In this document: one piece after another, positions 46,670-56,209 of the stretch
How the letters are laid out: each line of letters begins with the position of its first letter
Numbering within the stretch: position 1 is the first letter of the stretch
The notes under the pieces: model-generated
The model's input: the letters and a program-made list of their open reading frames with translations, nothing else
Databases searched by the model: none
Told to the model about the DNA's origin: nothing
Translations under genes and position numbers: made by a program
From: Vallitalea sp.
GTDB lineage: Bacteria > Bacillota > Clostridia > Lachnospirales > Vallitaleaceae
Direction of reading: 5' to 3'
Assembly (NCBI GenBank): GCA_025210515.1
Contig: JAOARM010000013.1
Location: 62,001-126,000, forward strand
DNA length: 64,000 nt

Positions 46670-49600
46670 ATGAAAAAAAGAGTAATAAGCTTAATTATTA
46701 TGATTGCACTTATTATAACAGTTTTTAGCAACAATATTATAAACAAAGGTATTGATGTAAGTGCAGAAGAATTTAGAAACGGATATGCACTTATACCACA
46801 AAAATATGATAGTACAGGAATTGACACAAAAACAACTTTCTTATTAAAGACTGAAGATAAAAAACTAACAGTAAAAGAAGTCCAAGAAGAATTTAAAACT
46901 CAAGATGATATTAAGTTTAATGTAATAATATCTGAAAAAGATTTTATAATTTCATTAGAAAAAGAATTAGAAAAAAATAATATATATACATTTTCTTTTA
47001 GAGATTCAGTATGGACATTTCAAACAACTTCAGAGTTTACACTATTTGGAGTATTACCTCGTAATGAATCAACTAACGTACCAATTAATACAGGAATAGA
47101 ATTTTATTTTAGCCATGAAGGCGTAGATATAAAAGATTTTTTTGAAATTAAACCTACAGTAGAAGGAAATTTTGAACAACATGGAAAAACAGTAGTATTT
47201 GCTCCAAAAGGTGGATTAAAGCCAAAAACAATATATACTATTACATTAAAAAAAGATTTACAGCTTAATAATTCAGATAAAAAATTATTAAAAGACTATA
47301 CATTTAGCTTTGAAACATCTCCTAAAGAGAATGAAGAATATATGGAACAAGGTGGATATTTTAACTTTAAAAATATTATTAACGAATTTGGAACAAAAGA
47401 AGCTAATAAAATTCCATTAGATTACTATATTTATGATAAGAAAAATGCAGATAAACCTATTAAAGTTGACGTATATAATTATAAATCTATAGATGACTTT
47501 GCTTCTGATATTAATAAATTTAATCAAGTACCTAAATGGTCATATTATGGATCAAATAAGAACAAAGTAGATATAAAAAATTTATCAAAAGTAATGTCAT
47601 ACAATCAACCAATTAATAAGAATTCTCATAACCAACAAACTATGGATTTACCACAAAAATTACCAAAAGGATTTTATATTGTTGATTGTAATTGGGAAGA
47701 TATTAATTTTCAAACATTTATCCAAGTTACTGATTTAAGCTATTATTATATAGGAGCAACTAATAGAGGACTTGTATGGTTAAATGATTTGAATACAGGT
47801 AAGCCAGTTACTAATGCAACAATAAATGAGTATAAAGGCACTAAAACATATAGAGCAAATAATAAAGGTGTAGTTGAAATTACAACAAATAATAAAGAAG
47901 AAAAAGGTAGTATCTATAAAATTAGTGCTGGAAATCAAAGAGCATTATTAGTAGATTTTATTAATTATAATAATGAGTCTAATGGGCAAAATTATTGGAA
48001 ATATTTCCAAACAGATAGGGGATTATATAAACCAGATGATAATATTATGTTTTGGGGATTTGTTCAAAATAGATATGATAACGAAATAATTGATGAACTA
48101 TCAGTTGAAATTACTGAGAGTAGATGGCATTACTTCATGCGTTTTCCATATCCTACTAATGATATGGCATATGAAAAAGAAACTATAAAAGTTGAAAATG
48201 GATTTTACGACGGTACAATAAAATTACCTAATTTAGATGAAGGAAGTTATCAAGTATCAGTTAAATATAAAGATAATATAATATCAACTAATTACATTGA
48301 AGTAAAAGATTATATTAAGCCTGCTTATAAGTTAGAAATGTCAAAAGATAAAAAAGCAGTAATGCTTAATGAAAAGATAACTTTTGATATTAATACTTTG
48401 TTCTTTGAAGGAACACCAGTATCTAATTTGGAAGTTAATTATAATATTAATGCTAACAATTTCTCTAATGGAATGAAAGTATCAGATGTTAAGGGAAATA
48501 GTAAAGTAGAATATACTCCTAAATATTCACAAGGACAACAAGGTATAATTAATGCTAGAATTAACGCTTACGCAAAATTACCTGAATCTGGTCAAATCTA
48601 TGGTAATGAGCAATTTAGAATATTTATTAATGATATTAATGTAAATATAGAATCTAAACGAAAAGAAAAAGAAGGTACACTTTCAGTTAAAGTTAATAAA
48701 TATGATATCTCAAGATTAAATGATGGTACAGCAAAAGACCATAATGATTATTTAGGTGAAGCAGTAGCTAATAAGAAAATTACAGGTACAATATATAGAA
48801 ATGAATGGAAAAGAAAAGAAGTAGGAGAGTATTACGATTTCATCAATAAAGTTGTTAAGAAAAGATATGACTATTATAAGGATACAACTAAAGTAAAAGA
48901 TATCTCACTAACTACTGATAAAGATGGAAAAGCAGAATTAAAAGTAAATTTCCAAGATATAGATGATAGCTATTATACAGTAGAGCTTCATACTAATGAT
49001 TTGCAAGGAAGAAAAATGCGCTTTGAAAATTACTTTAGTGAAAGTTATAAGCATCAACCATATGCTCCAAATGATGAGTTTGATAGATATGTATTAAAAG
49101 CTGAAAAAGAAGAATATAACGTAAATGAACAAATTAATATGGAGTTTGTTAATAATGATAAAGCTCTAAGAGAAGGAACATATTTGTATATTGTTAGTCA
49201 AAATGGAATTAAAGAATATGACGTAACTAGTTCATCTAAGTATAGTAAAGACTTTGATAAAAGTTATATTCCAAATGTAGATATAAGAGGAGTATATTTT
49301 AACGGAAAAACATATATTCAATCACAGAGTTTTATACCTAGATTAAATACAGAGAAAAATAAAATAGTTTTTACTGCTGATACAGATAAAGAAAACTATA
49401 AGCCTGGAGAAGAATGTACGGTTAACTTAAAGGCTAGTTTATTTGCAGATAAAAATATACCAGTAAAAGATATTTATGTTAATGTAAGCTTAGTAGATGA
49501 AGCATTACTGAAATTAAATGAACATCAGATTGATACTCTAGAAGAATTATATACTAGAGTTAATAGCGGAATAAATGGAATATATATATCTCATACTAAT

Positions 49601-51592
49601 CAAAATAATAATATGATAAGTCCTAGATATGGTATGTTTATGGAAAAAGGTGTTGATTCAGCTAGAGCAGAAATGTCTGAGATGAGATTTGATGCTGTAA
49701 CAAATGATAAACAGTCAGCAAATGTTTATGTTAGATCAGTATTTAAAGATACTGCAATATTTAAAACAATTAAATTAAATGAAAAAGGTGAAGGAACATT
49801 TACATTTACATTACCAGATAATGTTACATCATGGAGAATGACATTTGCAGGAATTTCTAAATCTTTACAAGCAGGTACTGATAAACAAGAACTTATCGTG
49901 TCATTACCATATTTTATAAGTACTAATCTAAATAGAACTTATTTAGTAGGAGATAAGCCATTTATTGGAGTTTCTGCATACGGAAAAGAGTTAAAAGAAG
50001 GAGAAAAAATAACTTATGAAGTAACAGCAGAAGGAACTAATCATAAAGTAACAGCAACTGGAAAAGCATTTGAGAGAGTTAATATTCCTCTATGGGAGAT
50101 GAAAGAAGGCAGTTACAATATTATTGTAAAAGCTATTTCAGAATCAGGGCATTCAGATGGATTAAAACAAACTATCAAAGTTGTAAAAACATATCATGAG
50201 ATGCAGACAGCTGATTATTATGACTTAGTTAAAGGAATGAAGATTAAAACTAACAATAAGGGAATAACAAAACTTATGATAGTTGATAAAGGCAGAGGTA
50301 AATTCTTGCCAGAATTATATTCTATAAATTATAACAACGGTAAAAGAGTTGATCAGAAATACTTAGCTTATAAAACAAGTGAAATATTAACTAATGTATT
50401 TGGCGTTGAAGATATACTAAAAGATGAAGTAAAGCTTTCAGATTATAATACAGATGATGGTGGATATGGAATTTTACCATATGCAGAAAGTGATATTGAA
50501 ACAACTGTTAAATTACTTCCTATTATAAAAGATGAAATAAATAAAACAAAAGTTAAGTTATATCTATACAATGAATTAAATGATAGAAACAGTAGAAATA
50601 AATTAATAGCTTTATATGGATTAGCATTACTAGATGAACCTGTTTTACTAGAACTTCAAAATATAGAAAAAATATCTAATCTTAATTTAAAAGACTATAT
50701 ATATTTAGCACTTGCATATAGTGAAATTGGAGATAATTATAAAGCAAATGTAATATACGAAGAAAAGATTATTCAATATGTGGAAGAGTATAAAACTATT
50801 AAACGTATTAAGTATGGTAATTCAGAAGATAAGTATTTAGAGTATTCAGCACTTATGATGTTATTAGCATCTAATCTTAATATGAATGATAAAGATTTAT
50901 ATTATGAATATGTATCTACAACATATTCAGATGAAATATTAGTTAATAGTGAGCTACTAACATATATTACCAAAGAGTTAAATAAAGTAAGTGATGTAAA
51001 ACCAAAAGTTGTTTACACATATGAAGGTGAGACAAAAGACATTACTATTAATAATGGATGGGCTGAAACTATTGAAATTCCATCAAGTAAACTTAATGAA
51101 TTTACAATTAATAGTGTAGAAGGTGATGCTTCGTTAGTTGCAATTTATAATAAACAATTAGTGAATATTAATAAACAAGATAATAATATAAAAGTATCTA
51201 AATCTTATTATGATTATGCAACTGGAAAGAAAACTAATACATTTAATCAATCTGATATTGTTAAAGTAGTTATTGATGTTGATATAGATAAGAAAGCAAT
51301 AGATAATTACTATGTAGTTACAGATTTTGCTCCATCAGGGCTTGTACCTATTGAAAGTACGTATGACTATGGATTTAAAGGTGATGAAAAATATTATTGT
51401 TATAGAGATGTTGAAGGACAAAAAGTAACATTATATGTAGTAAAAGATAGTAATTATAATGATAAATTATACTACTATGCAAGAGTTATTACGCCTGGAA
51501 CGTATAAAGCAGATGGAACAATTGTTCAAGGAAGTAAAATTAAAGATAGCTTTAAGATTTCTAGTAGTGATGAAATAAAGATAAAAGAATAA
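46670..51592 (+). CDS. Large secreted alpha-2-macroglobulin-like protein without thioester
   Basis: 1640 aa. Signal peptide (about 1-32), a bacterial Ig-like domain (FGVLPRNESTNVPINTGIEFYF, about 125-220), macroglobulin MG domains (YFQTDRGLYKPDDNIMFWGFVQ), the central NVTSWRMTFAGISKSLQAGTDKQELIVSLPYF region, and a helical thioester-domain-like part (DDGGYGILPYAESDIE). The CxEQ thioester is absent: only three cysteines occur, none in that motif, and the expected site reads RVDQKYLAYK. Such proteins are thought to trap proteases at the cell surface. Without thioester it may act as a scaffold. Monocistronic. Confidence 0.85.
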   Translation: MKKRVISLIIMIALIITVFSNNIINKGIDVSAEEFRNGYALIPQKYDSTGIDTKTTFLLKTEDKKLTVKEVQEEFKTQDDIKFNVIISEKDFIISLEKELEKNNIYTFSFRDSVWTFQTTSEFTLFGVLPRNESTNVPINTGIEFYFSHEGVDIKDFFEIKPTVEGNFEQHGKTVVFAPKGGLKPKTIYTITLKKDLQLNNSDKKLLKDYTFSFETSPKENEEYMEQGGYFNFKNIINEFGTKEANKIPLDYYIYDKKNADKPIKVDVYNYKSIDDFASDINKFNQVPKWSYYGSNKNKVDIKNLSKVMSYNQPINKNSHNQQTMDLPQKLPKGFYIVDCNWEDINFQTFIQVTDLSYYYIGATNRGLVWLNDLNTGKPVTNATINEYKGTKTYRANNKGVVEITTNNKEEKGSIYKISAGNQRALLVDFINYNNESNGQNYWKYFQTDRGLYKPDDNIMFWGFVQNRYDNEIIDELSVEITESRWHYFMRFPYPTNDMAYEKETIKVENGFYDGTIKLPNLDEGSYQVSVKYKDNIISTNYIEVKDYIKPAYKLEMSKDKKAVMLNEKITFDINTLFFEGTPVSNLEVNYNINANNFSNGMKVSDVKGNSKVEYTPKYSQGQQGIINARINAYAKLPESGQIYGNEQFRIFINDINVNIESKRKEKEGTLSVKVNKYDISRLNDGTAKDHNDYLGEAVANKKITGTIYRNEWKRKEVGEYYDFINKVVKKRYDYYKDTTKVKDISLTTDKDGKAELKVNFQDIDDSYYTVELHTNDLQGRKMRFENYFSESYKHQPYAPNDEFDRYVLKAEKEEYNVNEQINMEFVNNDKALREGTYLYIVSQNGIKEYDVTSSSKYSKDFDKSYIPNVDIRGVYFNGKTYIQSQSFIPRLNTEKNKIVFTADTDKENYKPGEECTVNLKASLFADKNIPVKDIYVNVSLVDEALLKLNEHQIDTLEELYTRVNSGINGIYISHTNQNNNMISPRYGMFMEKGVDSARAEMSEMRFDAVTNDKQSANVYVRSVFKDTAIFKTIKLNEKGEGTFTFTLPDNVTSWRMTFAGISKSLQAGTDKQELIVSLPYFISTNLNRTYLVGDKPFIGVSAYGKELKEGEKITYEVTAEGTNHKVTATGKAFERVNIPLWEMKEGSYNIIVKAISESGHSDGLKQTIKVVKTYHEMQTADYYDLVKGMKIKTNNKGITKLMIVDKGRGKFLPELYSINYNNGKRVDQKYLAYKTSEILTNVFGVEDILKDEVKLSDYNTDDGGYGILPYAESDIETTVKLLPIIKDEINKTKVKLYLYNELNDRNSRNKLIALYGLALLDEPVLLELQNIEKISNLNLKDYIYLALAYSEIGDNYKANVIYEEKIIQYVEEYKTIKRIKYGNSEDKYLEYSALMMLLASNLNMNDKDLYYEYVSTTYSDEILVNSELLTYITKELNKVSDVKPKVVYTYEGETKDITINNGWAETIEIPSSKLNEFTINSVEGDASLVAIYNKQLVNINKQDNNIKVSKSYYDYATGKKTNTFNQSDIVKVVIDVDIDKKAIDNYYVVTDFAPSGLVPIESTYDYGFKGDEKYYCYRDVEGQKVTLYVVKDSNYNDKLYYYARVITPGTYKADGTIVQGSKIKDSFKISSSDEIKIKE

Positions 51593-51633
51593 TTTTCAAT
51601 TAATTATTATCATGTAATTTATTAATATATAAA

Positions 51634-51680
51634 GGGGCTGTCTCATAATACATTTTGCTTTATGAGATAGCCCCAATTTT
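51634..51680. terminator. Bidirectional terminator (type A hairpin)
   Basis: GGGGCTGTCTCATAA (51634-51648) pairs with TTATGAGATAGCCCC (51660-51674), one G-T pair, followed by AATTTTT. It serves the macroglobulin gene and convergent mnmH. Confidence 0.9.
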
Positions 51681-51693
51681 TGTATATAGATTG

Positions 51694-52764
51694 TTAATTA
51701 GTTAGTTTTTTGAAGTTATTTAATTCTGAATTATATATTTTAATTAGATTATTTACAGCCGCATCAACATTTGCTGAGTCAACTTCATAATCAAAAGTTT
51801 CATATAATTTTTTCCATTTTTCATACATAGGATCATAATAATTATCTAGAAGTAAACTAACGAATTCATAGATATTTCCGTTGTCAAGATAATTTTGCAT
51901 CTTATTATAATCTTCATTAGACATATAAGATTTAATCAGTGTTAAAGATTTTCGTATCTCTGAGAAATTTTGTGCATGATACTGAGCACTTCCAATATAA
52001 TCATCAATTAATCTCTTAATTCTAATATCTTTGTCAAGATTAACTAGAATGTGAATACCTGTTTTAATATAATTCATTGCAAAAGCAGGAACCATACGTT
52101 TTCCAACTTTGGTACTCTCAGCTTCAACAAATATTGGTGTGTTTTCATGTTCTTTCGTTTTATCATATATTAGTGATTCAAATACTTTCTGAGGTGGTTG
52201 TTCAGAAAGTCCAACACCTCCAAAAACTGAACCTCTATGATTAGCTAGTCCTTCCAAATCAAGAACAGGCATATTTGCTTTTTCAAGTGCATTTAGAAGT
52301 AATGTTTTACCACAACCAGTATAACCATGTAAAACAATATATGGTGAAGGAGCAGGCAATTTTTTATCAAAATAATTTAATATATGTTTCCTATAAGCTT
52401 TATATCCGCCTTCTAGCTGATAAGCAGGAAGATGCATTAAATCCATTACAGTTGCAATAGATTTACTTCTCATACCACCTCTCCAACAAAAAATAACAAT
52501 TTTACTATAGCCTTTTGATACTTTTTTTATTTCTGAATATATTTCTGGAAGCTTATGAGAAGCTATCTCAAATCCCATTTCCTTAGCAGTAGTTTTACTT
52601 ACATTTTTATAAGTATGGCCAAGTATTGCTCTTTGTTCATTATCAAAAATAGGTATATTAATTGCACCAGTTATAGTTCCTTCTTCATACTCTTTCTTAG
52701 TACGAACATCTATAAAAATTACTTTATCCATATGCAAACATTCATTAACTGAAATTGTTTTCAT
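51694..52764 (-). CDS. mnmH: tRNA 2-selenouridine synthase (MnmH/SelU)
   Basis: 356 aa. N-terminal rhodanese domain with catalytic Cys93 in CWRGGMRSKS, then a P-loop domain (GYTGCGKT at 147-154, ANHRGSVFGG further on). It replaces sulfur by selenium in the wobble nucleoside of certain tRNAs, using selenophosphate from SelD. SelD is not in the window. Its presence implies that the organism makes selenophosphate. Single gene. Confidence 0.94.
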   Translation of the reverse strand: MKTISVNECLHMDKVIFIDVRTKKEYEEGTITGAINIPIFDNEQRAILGHTYKNVSKTTAKEMGFEIASHKLPEIYSEIKKVSKGYSKIVIFCWRGGMRSKSIATVMDLMHLPAYQLEGGYKAYRKHILNYFDKKLPAPSPYIVLHGYTGCGKTLLLNALEKANMPVLDLEGLANHRGSVFGGVGLSEQPPQKVFESLIYDKTKEHENTPIFVEAESTKVGKRMVPAFAMNYIKTGIHILVNLDKDIRIKRLIDDYIGSAQYHAQNFSEIRKSLTLIKSYMSNEDYNKMQNYLDNGNIYEFVSLLLDNYYDPMYEKWKKLYETFDYEVDSANVDAAVNNLIKIYNSELNNFKKLTN

Positions 52765-52917
52765 GTATATATCCTCTTTTCTATTTCATAAGTTAATCAA
52801 AATGTAATCTATAAGTTTATCTAATAGTATACAGCAATATACCATATAGTTTCAATATAAAATTATGTCCTAATTAAAATAAGGCTAATAACGTATAAAT
52901 AAAATTTTAAAATGTAA

Positions 52918-52980
52918 TTGACAATAATCAATACAAAATATATAATTAAATAAAATAACTATATAAGAATATACTTATAT
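52918..52980 (+). promoter_or_regulatory. Perfect consensus promoter and ArsR operator
   Basis: TTGACA at 52918-52923, 17-bp spacer, TATAAT at 52941-52946: both hexamers are exact. Just past the start point is ATATAAG (52961-52967), six bases, CTTATAT (52974-52980), a perfect dyad typical of ArsR/SmtB operators. Confidence 0.85.
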
Positions 52981-52996
52981 GATTAAGGAGGTCATT

Positions 52997-53296
52997 ATGA
53001 AAATAGATATTATGGAAGTTAATGTTCTGAAAGCATTAGCTCATCCAATTAGACTAGATATAGTCAAACAATTGCTTCAAGGTGAACTTTGTGTATGTGA
53101 ACTATGTAATGATAATGAATATTCACAAGCAAATATGTCACAGCATCTGAAGATATTAAGAGATTCAGATGTACTAAGCTATAGAAAAGATGGAAATAAG
53201 GTTATATACGCTATTAAGCATAATGAGGTAAAAGATATTGTAATGTCAGTTAATAACCTTGTTAGAACAGAGATTGATATACTAATAAATAGATAG
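52997..53296 (+). CDS. arsR: ArsR-family repressor
   Basis: About 99 aa winged helix. ELCVCELC (Cys32, Cys34, Cys37) reproduces the arsenite-sensing cysteines at the same positions as classical ArsR, and SQANMSQHLKILRDSDVL is the recognition helix. ATG 52997 follows AAGGAGGT; ATG 52979 would lie in the operator. Predicted to release the operator when As(III) or an organoarsenical binds. Confidence 0.93.
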   Translation: MKIDIMEVNVLKALAHPIRLDIVKQLLQGELCVCELCNDNEYSQANMSQHLKILRDSDVLSYRKDGNKVIYAIKHNEVKDIVMSVNNLVRTEIDILINR

Positions 53297-53309
53297 AGAG
53301 GTTAAAAAT

Positions 53310-54278
53310 ATGTTTGATTGGTTAGATTATTTAGTTGAATTATTGATAACTAATGTATTTTCATTATCAATGGATAGTAAATTAGGTAGTAGTATACATT
53401 TTTTTATATATGATACAATTAAAATTATTATATTACTTAGTTTCATGATATTTATTATTTCTTATGTTAGAAGTTACTTTCCACCAGAGAGAACTAAAAA
53501 AATACTAGCGAGATTTAATGGTATTACAGGTAACATTATGGCATCACTTCTAGGTATTGTTACGCCTTTTTGTTCATGTTCTTCTGTTCCTATATTTATA
53601 GGATTTGTTGAAGGTGGTGTCCCACTAGGATTAACTTTTTCATTTTTAATTACATCTCCTATAGTTAATGAAGCGGCATTTATTATTTTACTTGGTTTAT
53701 TTGGCTGGAAATTAGCGGTTGTTTATGTCATTACGGGAGTTATAGTAGGAGTGTTTGGTGGAGTTATAATAGGTAATATGAAGATGGAACAATATGTTGA
53801 AGAATATGTTTATGAAATGAAAGTAGGAACAGCTGAAACAGAAAAATTAACAAGTAAAGAAAGAACTAATTTTGCTATTCAAAATGTGAAAGATATAATT
53901 AAGAGAATATGGTTATATTTAATAATAGGAATCGGAATAGGAGCACTAATACATGGATGGGTACCTGAAGATTTTCTAGTTAAATATGCAGGAGAAAACA
54001 ACCCACTTGGTGTATTTGTTGCAGTTATATGTGGAATTCCTCTATATTCTAATGCTATGGGAACTATACCAATTGCACAAGCACTAATTGGAAAAGGAGT
54101 TGGTATAGGTACAGCGTTAGCTTTCATGATGGCTGTTACAGCGCTATCAGCACCAGAGATGGTTCTTCTAAGAAAGGTTATTAAGCCTAAATTAATTGCG
54201 TTATTTGTTGTCGTTACAGGAATTGGTATATTACTTACAGGTTATTTGTTTAATGCTATAGGTCATATATTAATATAA
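53310..54278 (+). CDS. arsP: ArsP-family permease (DUF318)
   Basis: 322 aa, about eight membrane helices. TPFCSCSSVP (Cys88, Cys90) and the mirrored GIPLYSNAMGTIPIAQAL define the family. ArsP of Campylobacter exports trivalent organoarsenicals such as methylarsenite. ArsR upstream with the arsenite cysteines, and a CxxC protein downstream, support an arsenic role. A different metal or organic cargo is possible. Confidence 0.85.
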   Translation: MFDWLDYLVELLITNVFSLSMDSKLGSSIHFFIYDTIKIIILLSFMIFIISYVRSYFPPERTKKILARFNGITGNIMASLLGIVTPFCSCSSVPIFIGFVEGGVPLGLTFSFLITSPIVNEAAFIILLGLFGWKLAVVYVITGVIVGVFGGVIIGNMKMEQYVEEYVYEMKVGTAETEKLTSKERTNFAIQNVKDIIKRIWLYLIIGIGIGALIHGWVPEDFLVKYAGENNPLGVFVAVICGIPLYSNAMGTIPIAQALIGKGVGIGTALAFMMAVTALSAPEMVLLRKVIKPKLIALFVVVTGIGILLTGYLFNAIGHILI

Positions 54279-54322
54279 TATATACTAAACTTATTATGAT
54301 AAAATAAAGGAGATGAATAATA

Positions 54323-54553
54323 ATGATTATTAAAATTCTTGGTGGTGGATGTAAAAATTGTCAAAAGTTATATAACAATACATTGGAGGCAATAGAAACA
54401 TTAAAAGTTGATGCCCAAGTAGTTAAAGTAGAAGATATAAAAGAAATAATGGCATATGGAGTAATGAAGACACCAGCTTTAGTTGTAGATGAACAAGTAA
54501 AGGCAACTGGACGTGTAGTAAAAGTAAAAGAAATAGTTAACATATTAAAATAA
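54323..54553 (+). CDS. Small thioredoxin-like protein
   Basis: 76 aa. GGGCKNCQKLYNNTLEAI puts CxxC at Cys10/Cys13, and MAYGVMKTPALVVD gives the cis-proline. This short glutaredoxin/thioredoxin family often accompanies DUF318 permeases. It could reduce the arsenical or the permease cysteines. Ribosome binding site AAAGGAG. Confidence 0.9.
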   Translation: MIIKILGGGCKNCQKLYNNTLEAIETLKVDAQVVKVEDIKEIMAYGVMKTPALVVDEQVKATGRVVKVKEIVNILK

Positions 54554-54575
54554 CAATTATATTTGAGTAAAGATA

Positions 54576-54631
54576 AAAAGGAGTCTAGGATAATACATTT
54601 TTTGTTTGATGTATATACTATAGCTCCTTTT
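54576..54631. terminator. Terminator after the ars-type operon
   Basis: AAAAGGAG (54576-54583) pairs with CTCCTTTT (54624-54631); ATACAT/ATGTAT pair inside the loop. Works toward both convergent genes. Confidence 0.7.
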
Positions 54632-54667
54632 AAATATTATAGGTACATATAATAAATCATATTAATT

Positions 54668-55603
54668 CTATTTTTTTATAAATATCTGAGTAAACATATT
54701 CCCATAATTTCCGCCTTCTTGAATTCCTATACCAACATGAGTATAATCTGGGCTTAGAATATTTTTTCTATGTCCTGGTGAATTCATTAATGCGTCATGG
54801 GCTTTTTGTACAGTTTGGTTACCTGCAATATTTTCTCCAGCTTTTAAATAACTAATACCAAAGCTTTTTAACATATCAAAAGGACTACCATAAGTTGGAG
54901 AATTATGACTAAAATAATTCTTTTCTATCATATCTTTTGATTTCATTCTAGCAACATCTATTAATTGATTATCTGATTTTAATGGACTTAAACCATTTTG
55001 TTTTCTAGCAGCATTAACTAAATTAAGCATTTCTTGTTCTGAACTAGAGATACCTTGATTAGTTGTAGTAGTTGTGTCTTTGTCTTTATCTTCATTTCTA
55101 TATCTATCAGCTACTGTTTTATCTGTGTCAGCTGCTTTATCTTTATTATTTGCAGCTGAATCTGTTTCTGGAGCTGTTGTTCTTGGATAAGCAGTCTTAC
55201 TTTTATGAGTATCTGGTTCAGTTCCTTTGTTTGGAACATCAGTAGTTGGAGCAGGTGTTTTTGCAGTTGTAACATTTTGTTGTTGATTTGGTACTACTGG
55301 TGTACATTGTTGTTGAGGAACAAATCCAATTTGATTATTAGCTAGTTGAACAGCATACCAGTCATTATTTACTTTATTAAGTACATTAAGAGTGGCATTT
55401 TTGTTAGGAGTTTCTAATACTTTTGAGTTAGCATCGCATCCTTGAGTAACATTTGCTTGATTTGCTGTGATTTTTACAGCTTTTACATCACCTGTCTCGT
55501 TTACTGATGATTCAACACCTTTTACAGGTTCTTTTGGTTGACATGCCGTAACCATTAATGAAACCATCAGAACTAGAAAAAATAGTGGTTTGATTTTTTT
55601 CAT
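54668..55603 (-). CDS. CAP-domain lipoprotein (YkwD-like)
   Basis: 311 aa. Lipobox VTAC (Cys21), an SH3-like segment (about 50-105, NNDWYAVQLANNQIGFVP), a Thr/Pro/Asp-rich linker to about 185, then a CAP/SCP domain (about 188-311) with LNLVNAARKQNGLSPL, YFSHNSP, AGENIAG, LMNSPGHRKNILSPDYTHVGIG. Active-site-like His and Glu residues are present. It is attached to the outer face of the membrane. CAP proteins are common in spore formers; role unclear. Confidence 0.9.
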   Translation of the reverse strand: MKKIKPLFFLVLMVSLMVTACQPKEPVKGVESSVNETGDVKAVKITANQANVTQGCDANSKVLETPNKNATLNVLNKVNNDWYAVQLANNQIGFVPQQQCTPVVPNQQQNVTTAKTPAPTTDVPNKGTEPDTHKSKTAYPRTTAPETDSAANNKDKAADTDKTVADRYRNEDKDKDTTTTTNQGISSSEQEMLNLVNAARKQNGLSPLKSDNQLIDVARMKSKDMIEKNYFSHNSPTYGSPFDMLKSFGISYLKAGENIAGNQTVQKAHDALMNSPGHRKNILSPDYTHVGIGIQEGGNYGNMFTQIFIKK

Positions 55604-55763
55604 AGTAACCTCCTTAATAAGACAAATCCAATAAGATTATGTCTATTCGTTTTATTATTTTTTTGATTATATCTTAATCGTTATAACTATATTATTTGAT
55701 TTGAATCAATTTTTATTAAAATAAATACAAGAAAAAATGTAAAAAAATGTAAAGACAATGTTG

Positions 55764-55814
55764 TTGACAGAACCAGACTATTGTGATAGTATGAATATAA
55801 ACTATTGCAGTAGT
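55764..55814 (+). promoter_or_regulatory. Promoter with two BlaI-type operators
   Basis: TTGACA at 55764-55769, 17-bp spacer, TAGTAT at 55787-55792. Two related dyads, ACTATTGTGATAGT (55777-55790) and ACTATTGCAGTAGT (55801-55814), lie 24 bp centre to centre; the first overlaps the -10. Confidence 0.75.
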
Positions 55815-55829
55815 CTGGAGGGAAACATA

Positions 55830-56195
55830 ATGGAAACAATTAAATTATTTGATTCGGAATTAAAAGTAATGGAAGTAATATGGCAACATAACTCATGTAT
55901 AACAGCCAAAGAAATAAGTAATATTATAGCTGAAGATATTGGTTGGAACAAAAATACAACTTATACAGTTATTAAAAAATTAGTATCAAAAGGAGCCATT
56001 GAAAGATTAGAACCAAATTTTAAGTGTCGCTCATTAATAACAAGAGAACAAGTTCAAGCTCATGAGACTAGAAAGCTTATAGATAAACTTTATGATGGAT
56101 CACTAAAAACTTTTTTCGCTTCATTTATTAAAAAAGAAAATTTATCACAAGCTGAAATAGAAGAAATAAAAGATATTATTGATAAAGAACTATAA
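55830..56195 (+). CDS. blaI: BlaI/MecI-type repressor
   Basis: About 121 aa winged helix. LFDSELKVMEVIWQ and WNKNTTYTVIKKLVSKGAIE match BlaI, and the C-terminal helices fit dimerisation. ATG 55830 follows GGAGGG. The longer frame from 55758 would include the promoter. The repressor would bind the two dyads upstream and be cleaved when the M56 protease is activated. Confidence 0.9.
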   Translation: METIKLFDSELKVMEVIWQHNSCITAKEISNIIAEDIGWNKNTTYTVIKKLVSKGAIERLEPNFKCRSLITREQVQAHETRKLIDKLYDGSLKTFFASFIKKENLSQAEIEEIKDIIDKEL

Positions 56196-56209
56196 ATGGC
56201 GGTGATTAT

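Noticed and set aside
55758..55829. N-terminal extension of the BlaI-type repressor
   Set aside because: The extra codons fall in the promoter and operators; family length fits the start at 55830.
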